From NCBI RefSeq assembly GCF_000213575.1, contig NZ_GL892014.1, positions 1 to 35,164 of the forward strand: 35,164 bases of DNA, written 5' to 3'. This document shows, piece after piece, positions 22,528 to 30,034 of the stretch; the first letter of the stretch is position 1, and every line of letters begins with the position of its first letter. The translations under genes and the position numbers were made by a program. Below the pieces are notes generated by a model, which was not told where the DNA came from, searched no databases, and worked only from the letters and a program-made list of their open reading frames with translations. Source of the DNA: Dysgonomonas mossii DSM 22836 (GTDB lineage Bacteria > Bacteroidota > Bacteroidia > Bacteroidales > Dysgonomonadaceae).

Positions 22528-22896
22528 TTACTTTAAATCTATCATTTTCATAGCAATGGTTCGCATATCCTCCAAATGTTTTTCTGTCGCCTCTAGTTTA
22601 CCCACAACAAAATCATTGCTTTTTTCATATTTGTTATTTGCTTGATTATATTTTTTAGCAAGCAGTTCTATAATCATGCCCCCAAGATCGTATGGCATAG
22701 ACAAAAGAGGTTTTGCAGATTCTGCCATCATCTCATCACCTTTCAAGTGTGTTCTGACTATCTTTTCTCCATCATATCCAATTATACACCGCCCTTCAAA
22801 TGTCATTTCACATGCAAATATCTGAATTCGATTTTTAGCTATGTCTTGCTCAATTATTATGTCTATCATACTGTTATATTGTTTTTCGTTTACCAC
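22528..22896 (-). CDS. Unknown protein, 122 residues (GTG start) or 113 residues (ATG start)
   Basis: The open frame begins at a GTG at 22894-22896. An in-frame ATG nine codons later (22869) gives MIDIIIEQDIAKNRIQIFAC and would follow the stop of a small upstream ORF by 4 bp, so it is an attractive alternative. The protein has an N-terminal alpha/beta part with 'CEMTFEGRCIIGYDGEKIVR' and a long C-terminal helix 'NDFVVGKLEATEKHLEDMRT'. No family is recognised. It belongs to the run of small genes between portal and minor head protein. Confidence 0.55.
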   Translation of the reverse strand: MVNEKQYNSMIDIIIEQDIAKNRIQIFACEMTFEGRCIIGYDGEKIVRTHLKGDEMMAESAKPLLSMPYDLGGMIIELLAKKYNQANNKYEKSNDFVVGKLEATEKHLEDMRTIAMKMIDLK

Positions 22897-22966
22897 TCTT
22901 AAATCTTCTCGTTGGTCTATTCTCTCTGTGATATAGATAGCGTAGAAAGTTTAGGATTGCTTTCAT
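22874..22966 (-). CDS. Possible 30-residue basic peptide
   Basis: An ATG at 22964-22966 starts 12 bp after the preceding gene and runs 30 codons to TAA at 22874. The product is highly basic and aromatic (MKAILNFLRYLYHRENRPTR, then RRFKSGKRK-like). It fills an otherwise empty 82-bp gap and ends 4 bp before a good internal ATG of the next gene. This tiling supports it, but a chance ORF of this size is common. Confidence 0.3.
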   Translation of the reverse strand: MKAILNFLRYLYHRENRPTRRFKSGKRKTI

Positions 22967-22978
22967 TGGCTATTTAGC

Positions 22979-23206
22979 TTAATATATGATTTCAGTACCC
23001 CAAGGTCTAACTGTAGGGAATATACTTGGAGGGAAAATGATTGGAGTAATAGGCTTATTAACCTGTTCTACTGTAACTGTTCTTTCTATGGTATATTCTT
23101 CGCATGAATCAGGAAAAGCTGACTCTAGGAAATCCATAATCTCTTTAATACTTGCATCTTCCCATACTATAATACTTTTCTTTTCTGTATCTACTGTTAT
23201 TCTCAT
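22979..23206 (-). CDS. Unknown protein, 75 residues
   Basis: The product starts MRITVDTEKKSIIVWEDASI. A helix 'KEIMDFLESAFPDSCEEYTI' follows, then a Pro-rich end 'PITPIIFPPSIFPTVRPWGT'. The first 45 residues resemble a small beta-hairpin plus helix domain seen in many short Bacteroidetes phage proteins, of unknown role. The Pro-rich tail may be flexible. It lies 16 bp after the portal gene. Confidence 0.55.
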   Translation of the reverse strand: MRITVDTEKKSIIVWEDASIKEIMDFLESAFPDSCEEYTIERTVTVEQVNKPITPIIFPPSIFPTVRPWGTEIIY

Positions 23207-23222
23207 AATTTTTAAATTTTAG

Positions 23223-24704
23223 TTATACTCCTATAGGGTAATTGCTTACTTCATTTTTCTTCTTTTCGTCTTCCTCAATATCCAAAAGTTCCTGATCCAC
23301 GTTGTCCTCTTCAACAAGTCCTGCAAGTATAATCCCTGTCTTGCGTGATGCTATACCACCCATAACAGCATCACCAGCATTTTTAATCTTGTCAGAAGTA
23401 CTATCGATCATATAAGGGACAATCTGAACATCTATATCTATAGTCTCAGAGGCATCAGCATAAGCAGTATTAACCGATCCGATAGCAGAGACAAGAAAGT
23501 TATAACGCCTTTGCAAATGCTCTCCTAATGTCTCAGCGTGCATTTCTACTGCCATGTGAGCACCCATAAAAGCATATTTGAAGCTTACACCAGAGAAAGC
23601 ATTCCCCATACCCTGTAAGTTTTCAAAGCTTATACGAGGCGTATTTGTGAGGGAATAAGCATTTTCTGTAAGTGTATCTATTTCTAGTTTTGCAGCCTCT
23701 GGTGTTTGCTGCCATGAAAGATATTTTAAGTCTCCTTGATTCTCTAGTTCTACTAACCCCCCTCTTGCTGCCTTCGGATTATTGCCTATAACTTTACCGG
23801 TTGCAACCAACTTAGGAAAGAAATTATAATCAATACAATCTCCATAGTTAGATATTATTGTTTCTAACCTATTCCTTATAGGTCTTATCTTAGCGCATAA
23901 TGATTTCTCTCTGTATGAGTATATTGTTGGGTTCTTTTTGAAATTATGCTTAAATGGATACCCCGGAGCATTAGACCAGTCAGCACCATTTTGCACCCAT
24001 AGATATACTGAATTATCATCTACAAACTGAAAGTAATTAATAGTAGTGCCATCAGCTTGCTTGATCATATATTCACGTCCTAACCCTTTATAATCATTGG
24101 CATCATCAAAGAATGGCCAAAGAGTATCACCACGGAAAGGCGACCAGACAGCACATTTGAATTTACGTGTAGCATTTGTCTTAATACCGAAAACAGATTT
24201 TACTTTATTCAGTATCAGTTTCCAAAAGCTTTTATCTTCAACAGTGTACCAATACTCAGCAACTTCTTGTTCCGCTAACCATGAACGAACGATGCGTTTA
24301 TTTAGATACTTAACTTTATTCTTTCGGTCGATAGTTTTAACAACCTTGAAAAGCTCTTTTTCTTTGTTATCATCGGTTTCACAAGTTAGATTTGGTTCTG
24401 TACCAACCGTAAAAGCAGTATGAATATTGACTATATCTTGCTCGAGTGGTAACGGAATGCGATTAACCGGCTCTTCTTTGGTTATGGCCATCTTTGTTAC
24501 TTTACCTGTCAAAGGATCTCTTTCTTCCGGGCTGATAACTTTTATCTCATCAGGGCGTAAATTCTTATCCATGACATCGTGAAGCATCGGATCCCAATCT
24601 TTTTTTAACTGCTCTACTTCAACTATGGGTGTTTTCCTAGCCTGTTTAATAAGTTTTATCTTATCGGCTATATTTTCTTGTGATAGTATCTCTTGTAATG
24701 TCAT
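23223..24704 (-). CDS. Portal protein (SPP1 gp6-like)
   Basis: The 493-residue protein follows TerL by 10 bp. It contains typical portal segments: 'NRIPLPLEQDIVNIHTAFTV' near residue 80 ('n.ip....k.iv......l.g.p'), the central 'GREYMIKQADGTTINYFQFV' beta region, 'NPTIYSYREKSLCAKIRPIR' and the stem/wing helices 'RLETIISNYGDCIDYNFFPK'. A negatively charged C-terminal tail ('LDIEEDEKKKN') ends it. It would form the dodecameric DNA channel at one capsid vertex and bind TerL and the MuF-like protein. Length matches the gp6 family. Confidence 0.85.
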   Translation of the reverse strand: MTLQEILSQENIADKIKLIKQARKTPIVEVEQLKKDWDPMLHDVMDKNLRPDEIKVISPEERDPLTGKVTKMAITKEEPVNRIPLPLEQDIVNIHTAFTVGTEPNLTCETDDNKEKELFKVVKTIDRKNKVKYLNKRIVRSWLAEQEVAEYWYTVEDKSFWKLILNKVKSVFGIKTNATRKFKCAVWSPFRGDTLWPFFDDANDYKGLGREYMIKQADGTTINYFQFVDDNSVYLWVQNGADWSNAPGYPFKHNFKKNPTIYSYREKSLCAKIRPIRNRLETIISNYGDCIDYNFFPKLVATGKVIGNNPKAARGGLVELENQGDLKYLSWQQTPEAAKLEIDTLTENAYSLTNTPRISFENLQGMGNAFSGVSFKYAFMGAHMAVEMHAETLGEHLQRRYNFLVSAIGSVNTAYADASETIDIDVQIVPYMIDSTSDKIKNAGDAVMGGIASRKTGIILAGLVEEDNVDQELLDIEEDEKKKNEVSNYPIGV

Positions 24705-24714
24705 ATATTCGTTT

Positions 24715-26199
24715 TTAGTGGAAAACTCCTGTTAAATCAATGCTTACCGATTTGCCTCTCATTTCTACAGTCCCTGTTAAAGCATCTTCGGCATCATCAT
24801 GCTTATTTTTGCCCTCTTTCCTGTATGATTTCAAATGACTAGCAAAATCAGGCCATCTCCTTTCCCAATCGTTTGGAAAATATGTAATATTGCTTACTTC
24901 TGCTGATTTGGTAAATATTCGCACTTGTTTATTTTCAGATTGATTAAACCATTCTATTTTAGTATAATTATTTCCTATTATACGAAGCTGTTTTTCTACG
25001 GCTCTTGCGAATGACCTACCTGCACCGTTGCTTTCAATGAATGCAATTTCAGTCATATTCTTAGCTAACATTTCAGCAGTTTTAGGCTCTGTATATTCCA
25101 TTGGTTTAGATGTGTAAATTACATCTGTAATGAAATTACCTATTTCGGTTTCATCATAACATATAGAACATAGATAATCAGATCCTGTATCTGCTGTATC
25201 TGTATAATTTCGTTTTAATCTTTTTTTTGTGAATGGTATTGTTTCGTATGTTTTAAACGTACTATACATTAACCCCTCTATAGGAGTAGGATTTTGCATA
25301 TACTGTGTGTCGAATACATAAGGATCATTACGTTCTATCTTTCTTAACTCTTCGATAGTATGCTTATGCTCCCATAATGGTTTTTCGTCTCCGTTCTCGT
25401 CTATGTGGATAGCAGGCAAAGACAACACCGTCCACTCGTCAGGCTCTTGTTCTATAAGATATCCGCATAAATCATGTTCATGCAGTCTTTGCATAATTAT
25501 AATTATAGGGGTATTTCTGCTATTCACACGGCTTCGTATAGTGTTTTCAAACCTTTTATTTACTCGCTCCCTTACCAGATCAGATAGTGCATCTTCAGGC
25601 TTTAGCGGGTCGTCAATTATTATTGCTCCTGCGAACTTCTCAGTTTCATAAACAGGCATAGTGTCGAGTTCTTGACAAAGTTCTTTAATCAAGTCGCTTG
25701 TTTCTTCGTCTTCTTCGTCAATCTCCCCGGCTCCGAACCCTGTAACCTGACCTCCTGTTGATGTCGCATATACTCCACCGCCAGCAGTTGTATCCCATTT
25801 CTTCTTTGAATCGGAAGACTTAGAAACTTTTACAAATGGGAATAGCTGTTGATATGCCTCGCTCTTAACGATATCTCTTACCTCTTCGGAATTATCAATA
25901 GCCAAAGAATCAGAAAAAGAAAGATGTATAAATTTAGAACGTGGGTTTAAAGCTATTCCGTAAGCTATAAGGTTCTTTACCGCAAGCTCTGTTTTCCCAT
26001 ATCTAGGGGGTACGTTTATTATTAGCTTAGTTATCTTTCCATCTATGACATCGTCTAAAGCCTTAGCGATCTTTTCGTGATGTTCGGCGACAATGAATTT
26101 CTTCTTATTGTTACGTAAGAAAAAGTATTTTGTAGAGTTTAGTACACTTTTAGTGCAATAAGCCTGCATCATTGTATTTCCATCAATCGCCGAGTTCAT
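24715..26199 (-). CDS. terL: Terminase large subunit
   Basis: The 494-residue protein has a Walker A motif 'PPRYGKT' (residues 64-70) and Walker B 'AGAIIIDDPL'. The coupling region 'IIIIMQRLHEHDLCGYLIEQ' is also present. In the nuclease domain are 'YTDTADTGSDY' (first acidic residues), 'FIESNGAG' and 'KHDDAEDALTG', the RNase H-like metal site. It translocates DNA into the capsid and cuts it. The start at 26199 overlaps TerS by 17 nt. Alternative ATGs at codons 10 and 11 (26172 or 26169) would avoid that overlap and may be the real start. Confidence 0.95.
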   Translation of the reverse strand: MNSAIDGNTMMQAYCTKSVLNSTKYFFLRNNKKKFIVAEHHEKIAKALDDVIDGKITKLIINVPPRYGKTELAVKNLIAYGIALNPRSKFIHLSFSDSLAIDNSEEVRDIVKSEAYQQLFPFVKVSKSSDSKKKWDTTAGGGVYATSTGGQVTGFGAGEIDEEDEETSDLIKELCQELDTMPVYETEKFAGAIIIDDPLKPEDALSDLVRERVNKRFENTIRSRVNSRNTPIIIIMQRLHEHDLCGYLIEQEPDEWTVLSLPAIHIDENGDEKPLWEHKHTIEELRKIERNDPYVFDTQYMQNPTPIEGLMYSTFKTYETIPFTKKRLKRNYTDTADTGSDYLCSICYDETEIGNFITDVIYTSKPMEYTEPKTAEMLAKNMTEIAFIESNGAGRSFARAVEKQLRIIGNNYTKIEWFNQSENKQVRIFTKSAEVSNITYFPNDWERRWPDFASHLKSYRKEGKNKHDDAEDALTGTVEMRGKSVSIDLTGVFH

Positions 26200-26749
26200 C
26201 TATAATCTTTCTTGCGAGTTCTTTTGTCATTGGTTTAACTGTAACATTAGCATCCATTTCAACCTTAGTAGCTGCATCAAATCCAAGCATCTTATTAATA
26301 CTGTCGAGACTCTTTTGCTTATCGTATAGTTCAATCTTTACATATTCCACATCGACAATATCCGGCTCATCATAAGTTCCTATATTCTTTTTTATGACTT
26401 TAGTAGATATACTTTTGATACATGCTTTTTGCTCATCTGTCAATGATTCTAATTCTACTCTTTCAATCCAAGTATTATGCAAATGAGCTATCGATGAAAA
26501 AGCAATCTTCTCATGCTCTTTTATAACTCTTAAAGCAGATATACCCGCCGTCTGAGCAAGATTGTCTTGCATTTCCTTAATTCTATTTAGAATGTAAGGT
26601 TTTCTAAGGTTCTCGGATGCTATAGTAAAGGCTGTCTTCTCACTATAACCTGATCTTATAGCTGCTTGTGTTGCATTAAAATCAATGCAATACTCATAAC
26701 AAAATCTCTCTTGTTTTGCCGTAAGTTTTATTTCGTTATCTTCTTGCAT
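26183..26749 (-). CDS. terS: Terminase small subunit
   Basis: The 188-residue protein contains the terminase_2 N-terminal HTH: 'KLTAKQERFCYEYCIDFNAT', 'QAAIRSGYSEKTAFTIASEN' and 'LRKPYILNRIKEMQ', the classic 'lt.kqe.Fc.eY..d.nat.AairaGYs...a....e.L..p.v...i'. An oligomerisation helix region and a C-terminal tail that would contact TerL follow. It recognises the phage packaging site. Its start overlaps the preceding gene's stop by 1 nt. Confidence 0.92.
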   Translation of the reverse strand: MQEDNEIKLTAKQERFCYEYCIDFNATQAAIRSGYSEKTAFTIASENLRKPYILNRIKEMQDNLAQTAGISALRVIKEHEKIAFSSIAHLHNTWIERVELESLTDEQKACIKSISTKVIKKNIGTYDEPDIVDVEYVKIELYDKQKSLDSINKMLGFDAATKVEMDANVTVKPMTKELARKIIDELGD

Positions 26750-27201
26750 TATTTCAGTCCGTATAAATCAATTCTATCTAATATCTCACTATAAAGGTAG
26801 TCAAGTGATGATTGAAAGTCTTTGTAGAACTTATACCACGAGCAAACAGAACGCAAACTATTTGAAATATGAGAAGGTGATAAGTTTAGGACATCTGCGA
26901 TAACGTCCCTCTTTCCTCTTTCAAGAAATTGCCCTGCGAATATTCGAGGTGAATAAAGCAAGGCAGCAATAATTAAGAAGTAGTGTTTTGTGTCGTATCT
27001 GAAATTATTTATTTCTTCTCGTTCGTTACATAATTGAGTTACCCAATCATACACTTTGTAAATAGTATCTATGTCTTTTAAGTCTGACCTTAGAACTATC
27101 TTCTCTACTTCACGAAGTTTGTCTAATTGTATTTGGTAGTTTTCTAGGTCGGTAATTCTCTTTTGAAGTAATCCTTTCTCTTGAATTTTAACGGTTTCCA
27201 T
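26749..27201 (-). CDS. HTH-like regulator candidate at the head of the terminase operon
   Basis: The 150-residue protein is helical. A long coiled-coil start ('LLQKRITDLENYQIQLDKLR') precedes a segment 'GKRDVIADVLNLSPSHISNS' that looks like a helix-turn-helix, with 'IADVLNLSPSHISN' as turn and recognition helix. It then continues 'VCSWYKFYKDFQSS'. Proteins like this sit just before terS in Bacteroidetes phages and may regulate packaging or late genes, or act in DNA recognition. Its start is 1 bp from the perfect 11-bp inverted repeat at 27203-27245, which makes autoregulation plausible. I cannot assign a family with certainty. Confidence 0.6.
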   Translation of the reverse strand: METVKIQEKGLLQKRITDLENYQIQLDKLREVEKIVLRSDLKDIDTIYKVYDWVTQLCNEREEINNFRYDTKHYFLIIAALLYSPRIFAGQFLERGKRDVIADVLNLSPSHISNSLRSVCSWYKFYKDFQSSLDYLYSEILDRIDLYGLK

Positions 27202-27202
27202 A

Positions 27203-27245
27203 TACTCTGCAATTTAAATTATTACTAACTTTGTATTGCAGAGTA
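27203..27245. repeat. Perfect 11-bp inverted repeat before the terminase operon
   Basis: TACTCTGCAAT (27203-27213) is matched by its exact complement ATTGCAGAGTA (27235-27245), with a 21-bp spacer. The left arm abuts the start codon at 27201. It may be an operator, a packaging/terminase binding site, or an mRNA hairpin over the start region. No consensus minus-strand promoter is found in this gap, which would fit activator-dependent late transcription. Confidence 0.7.
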
Positions 27246-27267
27246 CTTTTTGTTTTAAGTTAAGATT

Positions 27268-27306
27268 AAAAAGAAGGCAACCTTAGTAATGCGGGGTTGC
27301 CTTTTT
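27268..27306. terminator. Strong bidirectional terminator between early and terminase units
   Basis: AAGGCAACC (27274-27282) pairs with GGTTGCCTT (27295-27303), with T-runs on both sides (minus TTCTTTTT, plus CTTTTTG). It overlaps the last codons of the 27283-27513 gene and ends the early minus unit. Confidence 0.85.
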
Positions 27307-27513
27307 GTTTTGTTGATGTTTATTCGCTTCTATTATCTTATCGTACATGATTTGGTTCTTGTTGTACATCTTTACTCCGTACGATACTGTTGCATGATTG
27401 TATCCGGCCATCTTTCCGATGTCTTCTACTTTTAGACCTTGCTTTCTTAATTCAGAAAAACGCTTATATCTTAAGGCTACTTCTATACCTGTGCTTCCTT
27501 TTCGTTTTGCCAT
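27283..27513 (-). CDS. DnaA domain IV-like small HTH protein
   Basis: In 76 residues the segment 'LRKQGLKVEDIGKMAGYNHA' followed by 'TVSYGVKMYNKN' resembles the DnaA C-terminal signature 'IG..FGGRDHSTV..A', with NHATV in place of DHSTV. Small stand-alone proteins of this type occur in Bacteroidetes phages near HNH and terminase genes. It may bind DNA; a true replication role is not implied, since the ATPase part is absent. The gene lies between two terminators, which would limit its expression from the upstream promoter to readthrough. Confidence 0.65.
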   Translation of the reverse strand: MAKRKGSTGIEVALRYKRFSELRKQGLKVEDIGKMAGYNHATVSYGVKMYNKNQIMYDKIIEANKHQQNKKATPHY

Positions 27514-27521
27514 CTTATAAA

Positions 27522-27552
27522 TAAAAAAAGAGAAACATAAAGCCTCTCTTTT
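27522..27552 (-). terminator. Intrinsic terminator after the XRE gene
   Basis: AAAAGAGA (27526-27533) pairs with TCTCTTTT (27545-27552) across an 11-nt loop. On the minus strand it is followed by at least seven T. It lies only 9-12 bp before the next start codon (27513). Confidence 0.8.
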
Positions 27553-27575
27553 AATAAATTATTAAAAAATTATTA

Positions 27576-27860
27576 TTATAAATTATCCGGATTATTATCT
27601 ATTGCTTTGGTTATCATTTCTCCAAGATCGTGAGTATCATCTGTATTGTCTTTTTCTGCAAAATATATGTACAAATCACTACCAGATATATAACCGAGAA
27701 AAGCATCTATTGTATAATTTTTTTCGCCCAGCTCCACAGCATTTACCTGGTCTATCCTTATATTACCCTTTTGAGCCACACGATAAGCTGACAACCCTCT
27801 TTCTTCGCGAAAAGTCCTAAGCCTTTCGCCTATGACTTCTCTATAACTTTTTTTATCCAT
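27576..27860 (-). CDS. XRE-type HTH regulator
   Basis: The 94-residue protein starts MDKKSYREVIGERLRTFREE. It has an HTH in residues 9-60 ('RLRTFREERGLSAYRVAQKG', 'IDQVNAVELGEKNYTIDAFL'), close to the 'iRe.RGlS.y.va...gi....v..iE.G..nytid.fl' pattern of Bacteroidetes XRE proteins. The C-terminal tail is acidic. It overlaps the HNH gene by 8 nt and is followed by a strong terminator. It may regulate the 28906-28937 promoter; no target site is identified. Confidence 0.8.
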   Translation of the reverse strand: MDKKSYREVIGERLRTFREERGLSAYRVAQKGNIRIDQVNAVELGEKNYTIDAFLGYISGSDLYIYFAEKDNTDDTHDLGEMITKAIDNNPDNL

Positions 27861-28176
27861 TTTTTCTATAATCGATTATCATATTTCCTTTTTCAACATT
27901 GCAATCCCGGCATAATGTCTGTAAATTACTTTCATCGTTAGACCCACCACGAGATATAGGTCTAATGTGATCAATGGTTAATTTATCCTTTGATCCACAT
28001 TTTAAACATAGTTTGTCTCGAGAAAATATTTTTTCTCTTAACATTCTTGTCATACCCATACCAAAAGAGACTCTTATTAGATTAGGGCATGATCTATCAC
28101 AATCTTCACACGGCATTTTAAAAACCGAACATTTACCAGTTTTTTCGCAAAACCATTCATAAGATAATTTCTTCAT
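27853..28176 (-). CDS. HNH endonuclease
   Basis: The C-terminal half is a clear Cys4-type HNH domain: C57-x2-C60, D69-H70 ('TIDHIRPISRGG'), N84 ('SNLQTLC') and C89-x2-C92, then 'VEKGN'. The N-terminus has a second Cys cluster (C10, C16, C23, C26, C30), perhaps another zinc site. Phage HNH proteins near terminase genes can assist DNA packaging cleavage (HK97 gp74 type) or act as homing enzymes. At 107 residues it is of normal minimal size. Overlap with the neighbouring gene is 4 nt upstream. Confidence 0.9.
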   Translation of the reverse strand: MKKLSYEWFCEKTGKCSVFKMPCEDCDRSCPNLIRVSFGMGMTRMLREKIFSRDKLCLKCGSKDKLTIDHIRPISRGGSNDESNLQTLCRDCNVEKGNMIIDYRKNG

Positions 28177-28610
28177 CTTATATTAAAATGTTTTTTTATA
28201 AAACTTTGCGATACACCAGTATTTTCGGATAACGATTTTATTTCTTCGTGTGAAGCGAAACGGCTTAGTGTATATCCTCTTAGCTTATCCTCATTAGCAT
28301 TATTCCTATTTATTCTCATTTCGGCTATACGTCCATCATTTGATTGTTCTTCCCCCTCGTCTTCATTTTTAAAAACAAAGATATCTTTATCATAGCTACC
28401 ATCTTTCCAGTCGTTTATTATTTCTTGAAAGTCTGCTATATCATAATCTCTTCTTTCGCAGATATATTCTATCTGCCTTTCAATTGAAAGTAATTGATTA
28501 TCGGCACTCTTTACGTATAGTTCTATATCGCTTGTGCCTCTCAGGCGTTCGTTAGGTTCGTGATCCGAAACTCTCACCTTCAACCCTTTTATATTGTAAT
28601 ACTGGCTCAT
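28173..28610 (-). CDS. Unknown protein, 145 residues
   Basis: The product starts MSQYYNIKGLKVRVSDHEPN, then 'LRGTSDIELYVKSADNQLLS' and a helical part 'ERQIEYICERRDYDIADFQE'. The C-terminus 'HEEIKSLSENTGVSQSFIKK' reads like a small HTH or tRNA-like helix pair. The first 80 residues recall proteins that carry ADP-ribose or sugar-binding folds, but I cannot name a family. It lies second in the operon started at 28906-28937 and overlaps the HNH gene by 4 nt. An acidic segment (NEDEGEEQSND) divides its halves. Confidence 0.55.
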   Translation of the reverse strand: MSQYYNIKGLKVRVSDHEPNERLRGTSDIELYVKSADNQLLSIERQIEYICERRDYDIADFQEIINDWKDGSYDKDIFVFKNEDEGEEQSNDGRIAEMRINRNNANEDKLRGYTLSRFASHEEIKSLSENTGVSQSFIKKHFNIR

Positions 28611-28622
28611 AACTTTTGTTAT

Positions 28623-28874
28623 TTATAATAAATTCCTTTGATTTTCTCTTTCTTGTTCGAAAATAGCTTGTGATTTAATATCAATATTTTCTAATTTTTT
28701 AAGTTCTACTTTTTTTGAAAACAAACTATCTTCTATTTCATAGTGAAATTTACCTTCGTAAAATGAAACCTCATATTCATTTTGATGAAAATATATTTTA
28801 CCACAAGAACCTAAAACCATCAATATGTCATTCTCATCTGTTTCAACTTTGCCTATTTTATCTGTTAGTATCAT
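28623..28874 (-). CDS. Unknown protein, 83 residues, first gene of the HNH-XRE unit
   Basis: The product (MILTDKIGKVETDENDILMV) is beta-rich in its first 60 residues ('LGSCGKIYFHQNEYEVSFYE') and ends in a charged helix 'SQAIFEQERENQRNLL'. No family is recognised. It is directly downstream (32 bp) of a consensus promoter and 12 bp before the next gene. Codon use and spacing support a real gene. Confidence 0.55.
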   Translation of the reverse strand: MILTDKIGKVETDENDILMVLGSCGKIYFHQNEYEVSFYEGKFHYEIEDSLFSKKVELKKLENIDIKSQAIFEQERENQRNLL

Positions 28875-28905
28875 AATCTTTGTTATTTGTTTTATTTTTA
28901 TATAA

Positions 28906-28937
28906 CAAAGATAATGCGTTTTTTCGTACCATGCAAA
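28906..28937 (-). promoter_or_regulatory. Bacteroidetes-type promoter for the 28874-27576 unit
   Basis: Minus-strand TTTG (28934-28937), a 20-bp spacer and TATCTTTG (28906-28913) match the consensus exactly. The start codon is 32 bp downstream. Confidence 0.8.
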
Positions 28938-28999
28938 TATTTAGTGCGTTTTTTAGTATGTTTTATAACATGTTTTTTAATATTCTAAGTCATATTCTT

Positions 29000-29272
29000 T
29001 TATCTACTAATTTTATTAAGAAGACTCTGTCTCATTCTTTGTCTATTTCTGTGATATTTTCGTTTTCTTAGTTTTGAAAAATGCCTATAGGCTATAAACC
29101 ATGAAATATCACTACACAGTCCATATAATTTTAGTATGTGAATATAAAATTCACGTGACACACAAAACTCACCTGCATCAAGTCCTTTCTTCTGAACTAG
29201 AATATACGTTTCTGATTCGGAGATCCCTATAAACCAGTTCTCTCTGATTCTTTTAAGTAATTTATCTTTCAT
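29000..29272 (-). CDS. Unknown basic protein, 90 residues
   Basis: The ATG at 29270-29272 (MKDKLLKRIRENWFIGISES) is preferred over an upstream ATG at 29314 that only adds a low-complexity leader. The product has a 'ETYILVQKKGLDAGEFCVSR' beta part and a strongly basic C-terminus ('YRHFSKLRKRKYHRNRQRMR'), suggesting nucleic acid binding. No family is recognised. Its 3' end is near the promoter at 28906-28937 and no terminator was seen between. Confidence 0.5.
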   Translation of the reverse strand: MKDKLLKRIRENWFIGISESETYILVQKKGLDAGEFCVSREFYIHILKLYGLCSDISWFIAYRHFSKLRKRKYHRNRQRMRQSLLNKISR

Positions 29273-29324
29273 TTTGTTACATTTTGTTGTACTGGCCCGT
29301 TGACGAACCCTCACTTTTGATATT

Positions 29325-29337
29325 TATTCCGGGAATA
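29325..29337. promoter_or_regulatory. Short dyad TATTCC-G-GGAATA, possible operator
   Basis: This perfect 6-bp dyad around one base lies in the gap between the 29351-29638 gene and the next. It is followed by tandem CATTTTGTTA/CATTTTGTTG-like repeats at about 29269-29290. No clear promoter accompanies it. Confidence 0.25.
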
Positions 29338-29350
29338 TTTTTAAAAAATG

Positions 29351-29638
29351 TCAGAAATGAATAAGTTTAAAGCCTAAATCAATAGCTAAATCATATTCTA
29401 AACTAGCCCCTTTTGAATACTCCCATCCATTAAGCATGTATATAGCATCACAATCAAGCAATAGCTTTAAATCGGCTCTCATGTGTTCGTTCCATGTTGC
29501 ATTTGTGGGCAGTCCGTTATTAAGAGGATTTACGACCTCATATCCTTGTTCTAAAAGTCGTACTTCAGCATTAGTGAAGTTGTTATAGACAGTTTCTAAA
29601 GGTAACCCGCTAATAGGGCCTGATATGTATACTTTCAT
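29351..29638 (-). CDS. DUF4406 / nucleoside 2-deoxyribosyltransferase-like protein
   Basis: The 95-residue protein starts MKVYISGPISGLPLETVYNN. It has 'EQGYEVVNPLNNG', 'WNEHMRADLKLLLDCDAIYM' and 'GWEYSKGASLEYDLAIDLGF', the complete ordered signature of DUF4406 ('iYiaGPisg.......nF..a...l...Gy.vvnP......W...m..di..l..cD.iymL.gW..S.GA..E...A..lg'). It is related to nucleoside 2-deoxyribosyltransferases, with E in 'ASLEYDLA' as the catalytic-type Glu. It may process nucleotides in phage DNA metabolism. Substrate is unknown. Confidence 0.9.
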   Translation of the reverse strand: MKVYISGPISGLPLETVYNNFTNAEVRLLEQGYEVVNPLNNGLPTNATWNEHMRADLKLLLDCDAIYMLNGWEYSKGASLEYDLAIDLGFKLIHF

Positions 29639-29653
29639 CTTCTTTCCGTTATG

Positions 29654-30034
29654 TTATGATATGGGTTTCCATTCGATTACTGTATCTAGATATTCCTCTG
29701 TGCCTGATTCCATCCATGCACCACATGAATGATATACAGCTATAGCATAAGCACCAAATTCGAGCCTTACAAGACAAGTATAAGAGTACATTAAGTGTTC
29801 GTCAACTGCAGGTCTATGCTCTCCTACCTTTCTCCACCTTTCAGCTTCTTGCCACTTGGAGAGGACGAATCTTGCACCAGTTTGAAACGATTCTTGGCTT
29901 GCTGTTTCTATCATATCTTCCGCTTCTCTTTCTGTTACAGTTCCTTCGTAGCAGAATCTACCCAACTCAATCAGAGCTGTAGATGATACATATTTATTCG
30001 ATTCTTCCTCTATTAATTGATCTATATTAACCAT
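29654..30034 (-). CDS. Unknown phage protein with DUF551-like C-terminus
   Basis: The first 65 residues are helical and acidic ('MIETASQESFQTGARFVLSK'). The C-terminus 'HLMYSYTCLVRLEFGAYAIA' then 'GTEEYLDTVIEWKPIS' fits the DUF551-like pattern ('...v...g...iA.y......W.......l..V..W.pip'). Function of that family is unknown. The gene overlaps the upstream one by 8 nt and is 15 bp before the DUF4406 gene. Part of the early/accessory run. Confidence 0.65.
   Translation of the reverse strand: MVNIDQLIEEESNKYVSSTALIELGRFCYEGTVTEREAEDMIETASQESFQTGARFVLSKWQEAERWRKVGEHRPAVDEHLMYSYTCLVRLEFGAYAIAVYHSCGAWMESGTEEYLDTVIEWKPIS

Noticed and set aside
24097-24423. Plus-strand 108-codon ORF inside the portal gene
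   Set aside because: Antisense shadow of a clear portal reading frame.
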